Source: Bacteroidota bacterium (lineage in GTDB: Bacteria; Bacteroidota; Bacteroidia; Chitinophagales; Chitinophagaceae). Taken from it: a stretch of DNA of 13,864 nucleotides. The DNA is taken from NCBI GenBank assembly GCA_023391015.1, contig JAEWBT010000155.1, positions 1-13,864 on the forward strand, in the 5' to 3' direction. Under the pieces are notes generated by a model. It saw nothing but the letters and a program-made list of their open reading frames with translations. It was not told the origin of the DNA and did no database searches. The translations under genes were made by a program, and so were the position numbers. Below are positions 1-7,009 of the stretch, piece by piece; positions within the stretch are counted from its first letter, which is position 1, and the number at the start of each line of letters is the position of its first letter.

Positions 1-235
1 GTTCGCGTTCTTCCTCAAAAACCTTTACGTAGGGCGTGCGCATCCGGGCCGTTACGTTCCAGTCAATGGTTTTCACATCGTCGCCGGGGGCATACTCGCG
101 CACTTCCGAAAACGACATGCCGCGCCCGTGAAACCGCGAGTGATAGCCGCCGGCCAGCATCCGGTTGCTGCGGTGGCGGGTGCGGATTTCCAGTTGCCGG
201 ACTTTTCCCAGCAGCGTAGCGGCGGTGTATCTCAT
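1..235 (-). CDS. DUF58 domain protein, N-terminal part (runs off the left edge)
   Basis: Reading the minus strand from the ATG at 235 gives 78 open codons up to the window edge. The translation contains the motif GRGMSFSEVREYAPGDD followed by VKTIDWNVTARM and YVKVFEEERE. This is the conserved core of DUF58 proteins, usually encoded next to MoxR-type AAA ATPases and VWA-domain proteins and thought to help assemble or activate envelope complexes. Only the N-terminal quarter is visible, so the C-terminal VWA-like part and the neighbouring moxR gene cannot be checked. The start is the first ATG in the frame and fits the family, which begins shortly before a conserved LEIRT segment. No Shine-Dalgarno site is seen. 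The gene lies 162 nt downstream of the aminotransferase, beyond a hairpin repeat, so read-through from it would be reduced. Confidence 0.85.
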   Translation of the reverse strand, partial: MRYTAATLLGKVRQLEIRTRHRSNRMLAGGYHSRFHGRGMSFSEVREYAPGDDVKTIDWNVTARMRTPYVKVFEEERE

Positions 236-293
236 GAGGGGTTTAGAAGGGTCGTTTTTTCCGGAAATCGCTTCTCTTGTATGTTAGAAAAGA

Positions 294-382
294 CGGGTCA
301 TTGCGAGCGAAGCGAAGGGCCCTGCACAAAATACTTGGTTAGATGTGCAGGTTGCTTCGTCGTTCCTCCTCGCAATGACCCG
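294..382. repeat. REP-like palindromic element, 89 nt
   Basis: The outer arms CGGGTCATTGCGAG (294-307) and CTCGCAATGACCCG (369-382) are perfect 14-bp inverted repeats. Inside are shorter matching arms, CGAAG with CTTCG and CCTGCAC (321-327) with GTGCAGG (345-351), so the whole element folds into one long interrupted hairpin. The sequence CATTGCGAGCGAAGCGAAG with CTTCGTCGTTCCTCCTCGCAATG matches, from memory, a dispersed intergenic palindrome found in many unrelated bacteria. It lies 15 nt after the stop codon of the aminotransferase gene and probably forms the 3' stem-loop of that transcript. There is no transposase here, so any mobility would need to be supplied in trans. Confidence 0.85.
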
Positions 383-397
383 CGAAATGTAAAAGGA

Positions 398-1612
398 TTA
401 CGCGCTCACACTCGCCCCAGCCAGCACGCGCTCCAACACCGCTGCCATTTTTTGGCCCCGCTCGCGGGCTTCTTCTTCACTCCACAAAAGGCTCACGCTG
501 GACGAAATGGTGCGGCCCATAATGGCGTCGCTTTGGGGATAAGCACGGTTGGCGTGGCGCAATACTTCCATCTTGTATTCGTCGGACATCCGGTGCATCC
601 AAGCGCCGTTTTTCAGGTGCTCCCACTTGCGGATGTAGTGCCAGTTGTTGTCGTACCAGTAGAAATTTCCCCCAATACCGGCAGCAGCAAAACCGGCTAC
701 GGCTTCGCGGGCGGCCAGTTCGTTGGGCAGGAAGAACGAGATAAACGCGCCGGTGTCGCCGCTTGGGTCAGGAATTTCCCGGAAACGCAGGCCTTCTACT
801 TTCTGAAGTTCTTCCAACACATACGAATGATTCTTTTTCTGGATGGCCAGGAAATCATCCAGCTTGCGCAACTGCGCCACACCCACGGCGGCGTGCAGCT
901 CCGAAATCCGGAAATTATAGCCCAGATACGGGTGCAGGTCGGCACCACGGTCGCGGCCCAGGTGGTCGTGGCCGTGGTCGGAGTACTCGTCGCACTTCTT
1001 CCAGACGTCTTCGCGGTTGGTAATCACCGCGCCGCCTTCGGCGCAGGTCATGGTTTTTACAAAGTCAAACGAAAAAGTTCCGGCATCGCCAATGGTACCC
1101 AGATGCTGGCCCTTATAGGTGCCGCCAATCGCCTGGCAGGCATCTTCCAAAAGCAACAGATTGTGCTCGGCGCAAATGGCTTTCAGTTCGTCCATGCGGG
1201 CCATGGAGCCGCACATGTGAACGGGCATAATCGCTTTGGTCTTGGGCGTGATGTTGGCGCGAACGGCTTGCGGGTCCAGCGTCAAAGATTCGTCGATAGG
1301 CGTGATGACCGGCACGGCGCCCACCGAAATAACGGCTTCAAAAGACGCTACAAACGTGAAGGCGGGCATAATCACCTCGTCGCCCGCGCCGATGCCGAGG
1401 GCGGCCATAGCGGTCGTGAGGGCCGCCGTTCCGGAAGATACCAGTTGGGCGTATTTCACGCCAAAGCGCGCCTGCAAACCGGCTTCCAACTCTTTGGCTT
1501 TCCAGATGCCGTTGCGGGGGCCGTCGAAACCATAGCGCATCAGGATGCCGGTTTCCAACACATCATTTACTTCTTTGCGCTCTTCGGCGCCAAACAGTTC
1601 ATAGCCGGGCAT
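398..1612 (-). CDS. DegT/DnrJ/EryC1-family PLP aminotransferase, KdnA-like
   Basis: This 404-residue protein is a fold-type I aminotransferase of the sugar-modifying DegT group. Visible landmarks are the phosphate-binding SSGTAAL (59-65), PAFTFVAS (83-90), PVHMCG (130-135), LLEDACQA with Asp157 for the PLP ring nitrogen, and the Schiff-base Lys186 in FDFVKTMTCAEGGAV. The opening MPGYELFG and the motifs DHGHDH, GYNFRISELHAAVG and FYWYDNNWHYIRKWEHL resemble what I recall of KdnA, which aminates 8-keto-Kdo to make 8-amino-Kdo (Kdo8N) for lipopolysaccharide. That substrate is inferred from memory; another amino sugar is possible. The partner dehydrogenase KdnB is not in view. The ATG at 1612 gives the normal family N-terminus. 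The gene is divergent from nadB and followed by the 294-382 hairpin. Confidence 0.9.
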   Translation of the reverse strand: MPGYELFGAEERKEVNDVLETGILMRYGFDGPRNGIWKAKELEAGLQARFGVKYAQLVSSGTAALTTAMAALGIGAGDEVIMPAFTFVASFEAVISVGAVPVITPIDESLTLDPQAVRANITPKTKAIMPVHMCGSMARMDELKAICAEHNLLLLEDACQAIGGTYKGQHLGTIGDAGTFSFDFVKTMTCAEGGAVITNREDVWKKCDEYSDHGHDHLGRDRGADLHPYLGYNFRISELHAAVGVAQLRKLDDFLAIQKKNHSYVLEELQKVEGLRFREIPDPSGDTGAFISFFLPNELAAREAVAGFAAAGIGGNFYWYDNNWHYIRKWEHLKNGAWMHRMSDEYKMEVLRHANRAYPQSDAIMGRTISSSVSLLWSEEEARERGQKMAAVLERVLAGASVSA

Positions 1613-1987
1613 AAAATTGTGTTCTGGGGGATTTTTTGGAAAGGTGTAAAATTACGACGTATCTGTTTTGAGGCCCGTATTACGGCAGGTGTTTAAGAAC
1701 GTTTATAGATTTCTTTGTAAGAAAAAGGATGCTTTGAAAAACAACTGTCTCAACAGGAAACGAAACTTCGTCTTGAGGCAAAACACTTGTATGGACACAA
1801 GACGAACTTTCGTCTTGAGGCAAAACAGGTGTATGGATAGGAAACCGAAGTTGGTTTTATGTAGAAACACCTGTTTTTGGCAGGTTTCTTCCCAGAAGAA
1901 CAAACCAGCCATCCAACCCAACCCGACGGCCTTTATTTGGTTGGATCAAAACTGCGGCACGACATTTTCCCCCAACTTCGTTTCTCC
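1613..1987. other. Divergent intergenic spacer between the aminotransferase gene and nadB
   Basis: This 375-nt gap must hold the promoters of both flanking genes and also carries the 42-nt repeats described separately. On the plus strand TTTATTTG (1931-1938) is one mismatch from the Bacteroidota -7 box TAnnTTTG and could start nadB transcription about 45 nt before its ATG. No clear -33 element goes with it. On the minus strand TAATTTTA, about 35 nt before the aminotransferase ATG, is a weaker candidate. An open frame on the plus strand crosses the gap and joins nadB in a different frame, but it shows no family resemblance. Confidence 0.5.
1707..1874. repeat. 42-nt tandem repeat, three clear copies and one decayed copy
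   Basis: Copies of a 42-nt unit occupy 1749-1790, 1791-1832 and 1833-1874, with a degenerate copy before them at 1707-1748. The best conserved stretch is CGTCTTGAGGCAAAACA, identical at 1769 and 1811. The repeats also contain inverted arms: AAAACAGGTGT (1822-1832) pairs perfectly with ACACCTGTTTT (1867-1877), and TTCGTCTT (1767-1774) pairs with AAGACGAA (1799-1806). The unit length is a multiple of three, so the open plus-strand frame reads a 14-residue repeat of the form (L/M)(N/D)xxxxxVLxxNxC. The array lies between divergent genes and away from any recognisable coding sequence. I favour a structured or decayed noncoding repeat, but a short Cys-containing repeat peptide cannot be excluded. 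Confidence 0.75.
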
Positions 1988-3589
1988 ATGCTCAAAACCG
2001 ATTTCCTTGTTATTGGCTCCGGCATTGCGGGCCTTTCCTTCGCTCTCAAGACGGCCAAGAAATTTCCCGATAAAACCATCACAGTGCTTACCAAAGCCGC
2101 TACCGACGAAACCAATACCAAGTACGCGCAGGGCGGCATTGCGGTGGTGAACGACGTGGTGGGCGATTCCTACGAGGCGCACATCCGCGACACGCTGATT
2201 GCCGGCGACGGCCTTTGCGACCCGGAAGTGGTGGAGCTGGTGGTGCGCGAGGGCACTGAGCGCGTGGCCGAGCTGATTGACTGGGGCGCGCGGTTTGACA
2301 AAGACGAAACCGGCGATTTTATGCGGGGCCGCGAGGGGGGACACAGCGCCTTCCGCATCCTGCACCACAAAGACATTACGGGCTACGAAATGGAGCGCGC
2401 GCTGGTGGCCGAGGTAGCACGCTATCCCAATATTCAAATCCACAACCACTGGTTTGTGGTGGATATTATTACGCAGCATCACCTGGGGTATCTGGTGACG
2501 AAATCCACCCCCGACATTGAGTGCTACGGCGTGTATGCGCTGAACCTGAACACCTTCCGGATGGAAAAGATTCTGGCAAAGGTGACGCTGATGGCAGCGG
2601 GCGGAACGGGGCAGGTGTATCGCACGACCACCAACCCCAAAATCGCGACCGGCGACGGCATTGCGATGGCGTACCGGGCGAAGGCGCGGGTGGAAAATAT
2701 GGAGTTTATTCAGTTTCACCCCACGGCCTTGTACGAGGCGGGCGTGAGTCCGTCTTTCCTCATTACCGAGGCGGTGCGCGGCGACGGCGGTATCCTGCGC
2801 AACCATAGCGGCGAGGCGTTTATGGAGCGCTACGACCCGGAGCGAAAAGACCTGGCCCCACGCGATGTGGTGGCCCGCGCCATTGATGCGGAGATGAAAC
2901 GGCAAGGAACCGAGCATGTGTTTCTGGATTGCCGCCACATGGACCCGGACGCGTTCCGGAACCATTTCCCGAATATCCTCGCCAAGTGCCAAAGCATCGG
3001 GATCAATCCATTGGAACAACTCATTCCCGTGGCACCGGCGGCGCACTATTGCTGCGGCGGCATCCAGACGGATGTGTGGGGGCGGACGTCCATCCGGCAG
3101 TTGTATGCCTGCGGCGAATGCGCGAGTACGGGCTTGCACGGGGCCAACCGGCTGGCGTCGAATTCGCTTTTGGAAGCCCTTGTGTTTGCCCACCGCTGTG
3201 CGGAGGATGCGGCCCAACGCGTGGAAGGCGTAGACTGGCAGCTGGACGTACCGGACTGGAATACCCTGGGCACGCGACAGCCCGAAGAGTTGATTCTGAT
3301 TACGCAAAGCCTGCGCGAAACCCAGCATTTCATGTCGGATTATGTGGGGATTGTGCGCAACGATGTGCGGTTGAAGCGTGCGGCCCGCCGCCTGGATTTG
3401 CTCCACGACGAAGCGGAACAGCTCTACCGCTCTACGCTTGTGTCGCCGCAACTCTGCGAGCTGCGCAACCTGATTACGATTGGGTACTTGATTGTAAAAG
3501 GCGCACAATTCCGGAAAGAAAGCCGCGGGCTGAATTACAATACCGACCACCCGGAGAAGAGCGCGATTGTGCAGGATATTGTGTTGTAA
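1988..3589 (+). CDS. nadB: L-aspartate oxidase NadB
   Basis: This 533-residue FAD enzyme oxidises L-aspartate to iminoaspartate, the first step of de novo NAD synthesis before quinolinate synthase NadA. The FAD-binding GSGIAG is at residues 10-15, and TKYAQGGIA (44-52) is the NadB signature. Further landmarks are HHKDITGYEME, EFIQFHPTAL, the substrate-binding TEAVRGDGG, HYCCGGIQTD and the C-terminal flavin motif GLHGANRLASNSLLEA. They match NadB better than its relatives SdhA and FrdA, which are longer and carry a covalent-flavin histidine motif. The ATG at 1988 places the Rossmann motif at the usual distance from the N-terminus; the frame is open further upstream but only through repeat DNA. 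nadA and nadC are not adjacent. A hairpin with a T-run follows the stop, so the gene seems to be a single transcription unit. Confidence 0.96.
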   Translation: MLKTDFLVIGSGIAGLSFALKTAKKFPDKTITVLTKAATDETNTKYAQGGIAVVNDVVGDSYEAHIRDTLIAGDGLCDPEVVELVVREGTERVAELIDWGARFDKDETGDFMRGREGGHSAFRILHHKDITGYEMERALVAEVARYPNIQIHNHWFVVDIITQHHLGYLVTKSTPDIECYGVYALNLNTFRMEKILAKVTLMAAGGTGQVYRTTTNPKIATGDGIAMAYRAKARVENMEFIQFHPTALYEAGVSPSFLITEAVRGDGGILRNHSGEAFMERYDPERKDLAPRDVVARAIDAEMKRQGTEHVFLDCRHMDPDAFRNHFPNILAKCQSIGINPLEQLIPVAPAAHYCCGGIQTDVWGRTSIRQLYACGECASTGLHGANRLASNSLLEALVFAHRCAEDAAQRVEGVDWQLDVPDWNTLGTRQPEELILITQSLRETQHFMSDYVGIVRNDVRLKRAARRLDLLHDEAEQLYRSTLVSPQLCELRNLITIGYLIVKGAQFRKESRGLNYNTDHPEKSAIVQDIVL

Positions 3590-3599
3590 ATCAGCCGCG

Positions 3600-3688
3600 G
3601 TAGAGACGCCCAACTTGGGCCGTCTCCTTTTTCAAAACACAGAAACGCCCGCCTAAAACACAAAGACGCCCAGGTTGGGCGTCTCTAC
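3600..3688. repeat. TAGAGACG...CGTCTCTA inverted-repeat element, 89 nt
   Basis: The ends are a perfect 15-bp inverted repeat: GTAGAGACGCCCAAC (3600-3614) and GTTGGGCGTCTCTAC (3674-3688). Each end is also a hairpin on its own: GAGAC plus GCCCAA pairs back within 3603-3626, and GACGCCCA pairs with TGGGCGTC within 3665-3683. The two halves are therefore near copies in opposite orientation around an A-rich centre. No coding sequence is present. The layout resembles a small REP or MITE-like element inserted just behind nadB. It is unrelated in sequence to the element at 294-382. Confidence 0.8.
3603..3632 (+). terminator. Probable rho-independent terminator of nadB
   Basis: The hairpin GAGAC-GCCCAA / TTGGGC-(C)-GTCTC (3603-3626, one bulged C) begins 13 nt after the nadB stop codon and is followed by CTTTTT (3627-3632). 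The repeat element described here appears to have supplied the terminator. Confidence 0.65.
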
Positions 3689-3708
3689 GAAACATTGCCG
3701 TTTTTTTT

Positions 3709-4140
3709 ATGTACTCCCATTTCAACGTCCGCGTGTATGGCTTGCTGATAGCCAATGGTGCTATTCTGGTGAATGATGAAGTCATTCACGGGCGGAAAGT
3801 CCGGAAATTTCCGGGTGGCGGGCTGGAACTGGGCGAAGGCACGATTGAAGGTTTGGCGCGGGAATTCCGGGAAGAGCTGGACCTGGAGATTCGCGTCGTG
3901 TCGCATTTCTACACCACCGATTACTTTGTGAAATCGGCGTGGGACCGCTCGCAGGTGATTTCTATTTACTACCTCGTAGAAGCGGTTTCTCGCGACTTTG
4001 AGATTAGGAATGTTTCGCCCGATGCCGAACAGACCGTTTGGGTTCCCTTATCCGACATCCGCCCCGAAGATTTCACCCTGCCGATTGATAAAACCGTTGC
4101 CGGGATGCTGCAAAAAGGGTTGGATTTCCGGAAAATATAG
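3709..4140 (+). CDS. NUDIX hydrolase
   Basis: This 143-residue single-domain protein has a NUDIX box, Gx5Ex7REFREEL, running from Gly37 to Leu57 (GGGLELGEGTIEGLAREF, then REEL). The glycine that normally follows EEL is replaced by Asp58. The glutamates that bind Mg2+ (Glu52, Glu55, Glu56) are present, so hydrolysis of a nucleoside diphosphate-linked substrate is expected. The substrate cannot be read from the sequence. The start MYSHFNVRVYGLLI leads straight into the first beta strand. The ATG is preceded by a run of eight T and no Shine-Dalgarno site. The gene lies between the inverted-repeat element and the lpxH promoter, and no terminator is obvious behind it. Its last codons carry one copy of the TTTCCGGAAA palindrome. 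Confidence 0.9.
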   Translation: MYSHFNVRVYGLLIANGAILVNDEVIHGRKVRKFPGGGLELGEGTIEGLAREFREELDLEIRVVSHFYTTDYFVKSAWDRSQVISIYYLVEAVSRDFEIRNVSPDAEQTVWVPLSDIRPEDFTLPIDKTVAGMLQKGLDFRKI

Positions 4141-4204
4141 CGCTGCTGTCCATTCATCGTATAAAAGAAGGACTCTCTATCCAACCGGCAAGAACCCGCC
4201 GCGT

Positions 4205-4212
4205 TATCTTTG
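4205..4212 (+). promoter_or_regulatory. -7 promoter box TATCTTTG for the lpxH operon
   Basis: TATCTTTG matches the Bacteroidota consensus TAnnTTTG at every fixed position. It ends 15 nt before the lpxH ATG, which implies a 5' leader of roughly a dozen nucleotides. No convincing -33 TTTG lies at the usual 19-21 nt upstream. Confidence 0.6.
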
Positions 4213-4227
4213 CACTCTGTTTTTGTG

Positions 4228-4995
4228 ATGCAGCTGCCCGCCGGAAAAAAAGTGTATTTCGCCTCCGATTTTCACCTCGGAATGCCCAACCCCGCCGAGA
4301 GCCGCGAGCGGGAAAAACGCATTGTCCGCTGGCTGTCGGAAATTCAGAAAGACGCAGCGCATCTGTTTCTGGTGGGCGATATTTTTGACGTCTGGTTTGA
4401 GTATAAAGCCGTTATTCCAAAAGGCTTTACCCGCTTTCTGGGTAAGCTGGCCGAATTGGCTGACGGTGGGCTTTCCATTGAAGCTTTTACCGGCAACCAC
4501 GACCTGTGGATGCGCGGCTATTTTGAAGACGAGCTGGGCATTCCGGTACACCATGCGCCGATTGAACGCACGATTTCCGGAAAAAAATTCTTTATTGGTC
4601 ATGGCGACGGCCTTGGGCCGGGCGACCATGGCTATAAGTTGCTCAAGAAAGTGCTTGCCAACCCGGCCACGCAATGGCTCTACCGGCGCATCCACCCCGA
4701 CACGGGTGTGGGACTGGCTACATGGGCCTCGCGGCGTGGTCCTAAACATGACGAAGGCAAAGAGGATGTTTTTCGTGGACCCGAAAAAGAGTGGCTGGTG
4801 CAGTTTTGCCAGCAAACCCTCACCGAAAAGCACATCGATTATTTTATCTTCGGACACCGCCATCTGGCTATTGATTACCCCTTGCCCGGCGGCAGCCGCT
4901 ACGTGAACCTGGGCGACTGGATTCAATTCAACACCTACGCCGTTTTTGACGGCAGCGATCTTTTTCTGGAAACCTATTCACCCCTAAAACAATGA
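4228..4995 (+). CDS. lpxH: UDP-2,3-diacylglucosamine diphosphatase LpxH-like phosphoesterase
   Basis: This 255-residue calcineurin-like metallophosphoesterase has all the metal motifs in order: DFH (14-16), GDIFD (50-54), GNHD (89-92), GHGD (124-127) and GHRH (209-212). Together with the WFE that follows GDIFDV, they fit LpxH, the peripheral membrane enzyme that cleaves UDP-2,3-diacylglucosamine to lipid X in lipid A synthesis. Bacteroidota carry LpxH-type proteins of about this length, though relatives of unknown substrate exist (the LpxH2 group). The ATG at 4228 is preferred to a TTG at 4210, which lies inside the promoter box. The TGA overlaps the ATG of the next gene by 4 nt (ATGA), suggesting translational coupling. 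Confidence 0.85.
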   Translation: MQLPAGKKVYFASDFHLGMPNPAESREREKRIVRWLSEIQKDAAHLFLVGDIFDVWFEYKAVIPKGFTRFLGKLAELADGGLSIEAFTGNHDLWMRGYFEDELGIPVHHAPIERTISGKKFFIGHGDGLGPGDHGYKLLKKVLANPATQWLYRRIHPDTGVGLATWASRRGPKHDEGKEDVFRGPEKEWLVQFCQQTLTEKHIDYFIFGHRHLAIDYPLPGGSRYVNLGDWIQFNTYAVFDGSDLFLETYSPLKQ

Positions 4996-5510
4996 AGCGT
5001 ACCCTCCTTTTGATTCGCCACGCCAAGTCGGATTGGGGAGATCCGCAGCTTCGCGACTACGACCGCCCACTCAACGCCCGTGGCCTGCGTGATGCACCGG
5101 AACTGGGCCGCCGCCTGCGTGAGGATTTGAAAGTGGCACCCGGAAAAATCCTTTCCTCTACTGCACGCCGCGCTGCCGAAACCACGCACGGCGTCTTGCA
5201 GGGACTGGACCTTTCCCAAATGGCGGTTCAATGGGAAGATGATATGTACCATGCGTCGCCCGCTGTTTTAGAAGATTTCTTGTTTGGAGTGGATGACGCG
5301 TACCGCACCGTTTTTATGGTAGCCCACAACCCCGGAATTTCTCAGTTTGCTCATCAGCTGCTGCCCGGTTTGCCCCTCTCTGAAATGCCAACCTGTTGCG
5401 CTGTAGCCATTCAAACCAACGCGGCCCGCTGGCAGGATGTGCCCCTGGCTAAAAATACTTTACTGTTTATAGACACGCCGAAGGTGCCTTCGGAAAAGAT
5501 TAACCCATGA
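4992..5510 (+). CDS. SixA-like histidine phosphatase
   Basis: This 172-residue member of the histidine phosphatase superfamily opens with LLLIRHAKSDW, so the phospho-accepting His10 sits in an RHA triad. The second catalytic histidine is His112 in VAHNPG. An arginine in the STARRAAET segment (55-64) fits the phosphate pocket. The RHAKSDW form is characteristic of the SixA/PHP14-like branch rather than phosphoglycerate mutase. In Escherichia coli SixA dephosphorylates phosphohistidine on signalling proteins; the partner here is unknown. The gene overlaps both neighbours by ATGA (lpxH before it, the kinase/RapZ-C fusion after it), so the three genes form one operon. Confidence 0.88.
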   Translation: MKRTLLLIRHAKSDWGDPQLRDYDRPLNARGLRDAPELGRRLREDLKVAPGKILSSTARRAAETTHGVLQGLDLSQMAVQWEDDMYHASPAVLEDFLFGVDDAYRTVFMVAHNPGISQFAHQLLPGLPLSEMPTCCAVAIQTNAARWQDVPLAKNTLLFIDTPKVPSEKINP

Positions 5511-6955
5511 CCACCGGACCAGACGTTTTAGAATCGCTTTTTAAAGATCATTTCTCCGAGGAGGTGCAAAGCAGCACCCGCATTGCCCAATCGGGCTCCG
5601 ACCGGCGCTACTACCGCCTGAAGGCCGGAAAGCAAACTGCCATTGGCACGCTGAGCGACAATAGCAACGAAAACAACTCGTTTTTCTACTTTACCGACTT
5701 GTTGCGCAAGCACCAAATCCGGGTACCGGAAGTGTTTGCCCGCAGCCGTGACCGAAAAGCCTATCTACAGGAAGACCTGGGTGGCGAAAGCCTTTTTGAC
5801 AAACTTCAAAAAGACGGATTTACAAAAGAAGTAAAAGCCCTTTACCGCAAAGCGCTTCACGAACTAGCCAAGATTCAATGGCTGGCCGGGCGTGAAGTGG
5901 ACTTTAAGCAGTGCTGCGCGACTGCCGGTTTTGACGAGCGGGCCATCCTGTCAGACCTGTTGTACTTCAAATATTACTTCGTGGACTTGCAGCATATTTC
6001 ATATGACCGGCAGGCACTTTCGGAGGAAATGGAAAGCCTGGCGCGTGAACTGGGCCGTTACCAGCCGCAAATGCTGATGTACCGCGACTTTCAAAGCCGC
6101 AATATCATGGTGCTGCCCAAAGGCGAAATTGCGTTTATAGATTATCAAGGTGCGATGCAAGGACCGCCCCAATACGATATTGCGTCTTTGCTTTGGCAGG
6201 CTAAAGCTGCTTTGCCCGATAGCTGGAAAGAAGAACTGCTCAACAGCTACCTGGAATCAGTGAAGGAAATCGGGGTTCGAATTGACGAATTGCATTTCCG
6301 GCGCGGCTACGGTCAGTTTGTGTTGTTGCGCCTGCTGCAGGTGCTGGGTGCCTACGGCTTCCGCGGCATTCTGGAACGCAAGCCACATTTTCTCTCCAGC
6401 ATTGCACCTGCCCTGAGCAATCTGCACCATTTTCTCGACAACAACCCGCAGATTCCGGCTTACCCCGAGCTGCGCAACCTGCTGGAGCGACTCACTCAGG
6501 ACGACATTGTGAGTCGCTATTCCGCGCCGGTATTTCCCCAAAATCCGAAGTTGCAGGTCGCCGTGCAGTCGTTTAGCTATAAGCAAGGATTGCCGGAAGA
6601 CACCAGTGGTAATGGTGGCGGCTTTGTGTTTGATTGCCGGGGCATTCTCAATCCAGGCCGTTTCACTGCGTATAAGCACCTGAGCGGATTGGATGAAAAA
6701 GTGCAGCATTTCCTGAGAGAAGAAACCCGGATGCCCGAGTTTCTGGAAAAAATAAAAGAAACACTCGCCATCACGGTTGAAGATTATCTGCAACGCGGCT
6801 TTGAAAACCTAAGTATCAGTTTCGGTTGCACCGGTGGGCAACACCGAAGTGTGTATGCTTCCGAGCAGGTGGCCGCCTGGTTGAAACAACGCTACAACCT
6901 GACCTGCGTGGCAGTCCACCACAACCGCGAGCGGTGGGTGCGGGAGCCAGCATAA
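5507..6955 (+). CDS. Sugar kinase-like (APH fold) / RapZ C-terminal domain fusion
   Basis: This 482-residue protein has two parts. Residues 20-330 form an aminoglycoside-phosphotransferase-type kinase: SGSDRRYYRL (29-38), the catalytic loop YRDFQSRN (192-199, Asp194) and IDYQGAMQGPPQYDIASLLW (211-230, Asp212). These resemble the cell-wall sugar kinase AmgK, although a Tyr replaces the usual His before Arg-Asp. Residues 351-475 match the C-terminal domain of RapZ: QSFSYKQGLP, FVFDCRGILNPG, LSGLDEKVQHFL and GCTGGQHRSV (440-449). That domain binds glucosamine-6-phosphate and small RNA in E. coli. The Walker-A ATPase half of RapZ is absent. I infer a role in amino-sugar recycling or sensing. No murU-like nucleotidyltransferase is adjacent. 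The gene is last in its operon and converges on the RNase G gene. Confidence 0.85.
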   Translation: MTTGPDVLESLFKDHFSEEVQSSTRIAQSGSDRRYYRLKAGKQTAIGTLSDNSNENNSFFYFTDLLRKHQIRVPEVFARSRDRKAYLQEDLGGESLFDKLQKDGFTKEVKALYRKALHELAKIQWLAGREVDFKQCCATAGFDERAILSDLLYFKYYFVDLQHISYDRQALSEEMESLARELGRYQPQMLMYRDFQSRNIMVLPKGEIAFIDYQGAMQGPPQYDIASLLWQAKAALPDSWKEELLNSYLESVKEIGVRIDELHFRRGYGQFVLLRLLQVLGAYGFRGILERKPHFLSSIAPALSNLHHFLDNNPQIPAYPELRNLLERLTQDDIVSRYSAPVFPQNPKLQVAVQSFSYKQGLPEDTSGNGGGFVFDCRGILNPGRFTAYKHLSGLDEKVQHFLREETRMPEFLEKIKETLAITVEDYLQRGFENLSISFGCTGGQHRSVYASEQVAAWLKQRYNLTCVAVHHNRERWVREPA

Positions 6956-6970
6956 AAGACTCGACAAAAC

Positions 6971-6984
6971 CCGGAAATTTCCGG
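6971..6984. repeat. 14-bp palindrome CCGGAAATTTCCGG between convergent genes
   Basis: This perfect palindrome lies in the 54-nt gap between the stop codons of the kinase/RapZ-C gene and the RNase G gene. The same 14-mer occurs at 3801-3814 inside the NUDIX gene. Here it overlaps one TTTCCGGAAA copy (6978-6987). A five-pair hairpin followed by GTTTT on the minus strand could give weak termination, but a terminator role is not well supported. Confidence 0.5.
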
Positions 6985-7009
6985 AAAAATAAAGGTTTGG
7001 GAGATTTTT

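Noticed and set aside
128..1696. Open plus-strand frame of 522 codons opposite the aminotransferase gene
   Set aside because: The minus strand encodes a protein with all DegT-family catalytic motifs. The plus frame has no family resemblance and is an antisense by-product of codon bias.
1707..1874. CRISPR array
   Set aside because: The repeats are contiguous with no unique spacers, the copies diverge, and no cas gene is nearby.
1668..2150. 160-codon plus frame containing the 14-residue repeats and running into nadB
   Set aside because: It overlaps nadB by more than 160 nt in another frame, lacks a family match, and its only order comes from the DNA repeats. It remains mentioned as an alternative for the repeat region.
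1946..3613. Open minus-strand frame of 555 codons opposite nadB
   Set aside because: nadB is certain from its FAD and substrate motifs. The antisense translation is rich in His, Arg and Ala with no recognisable domain.
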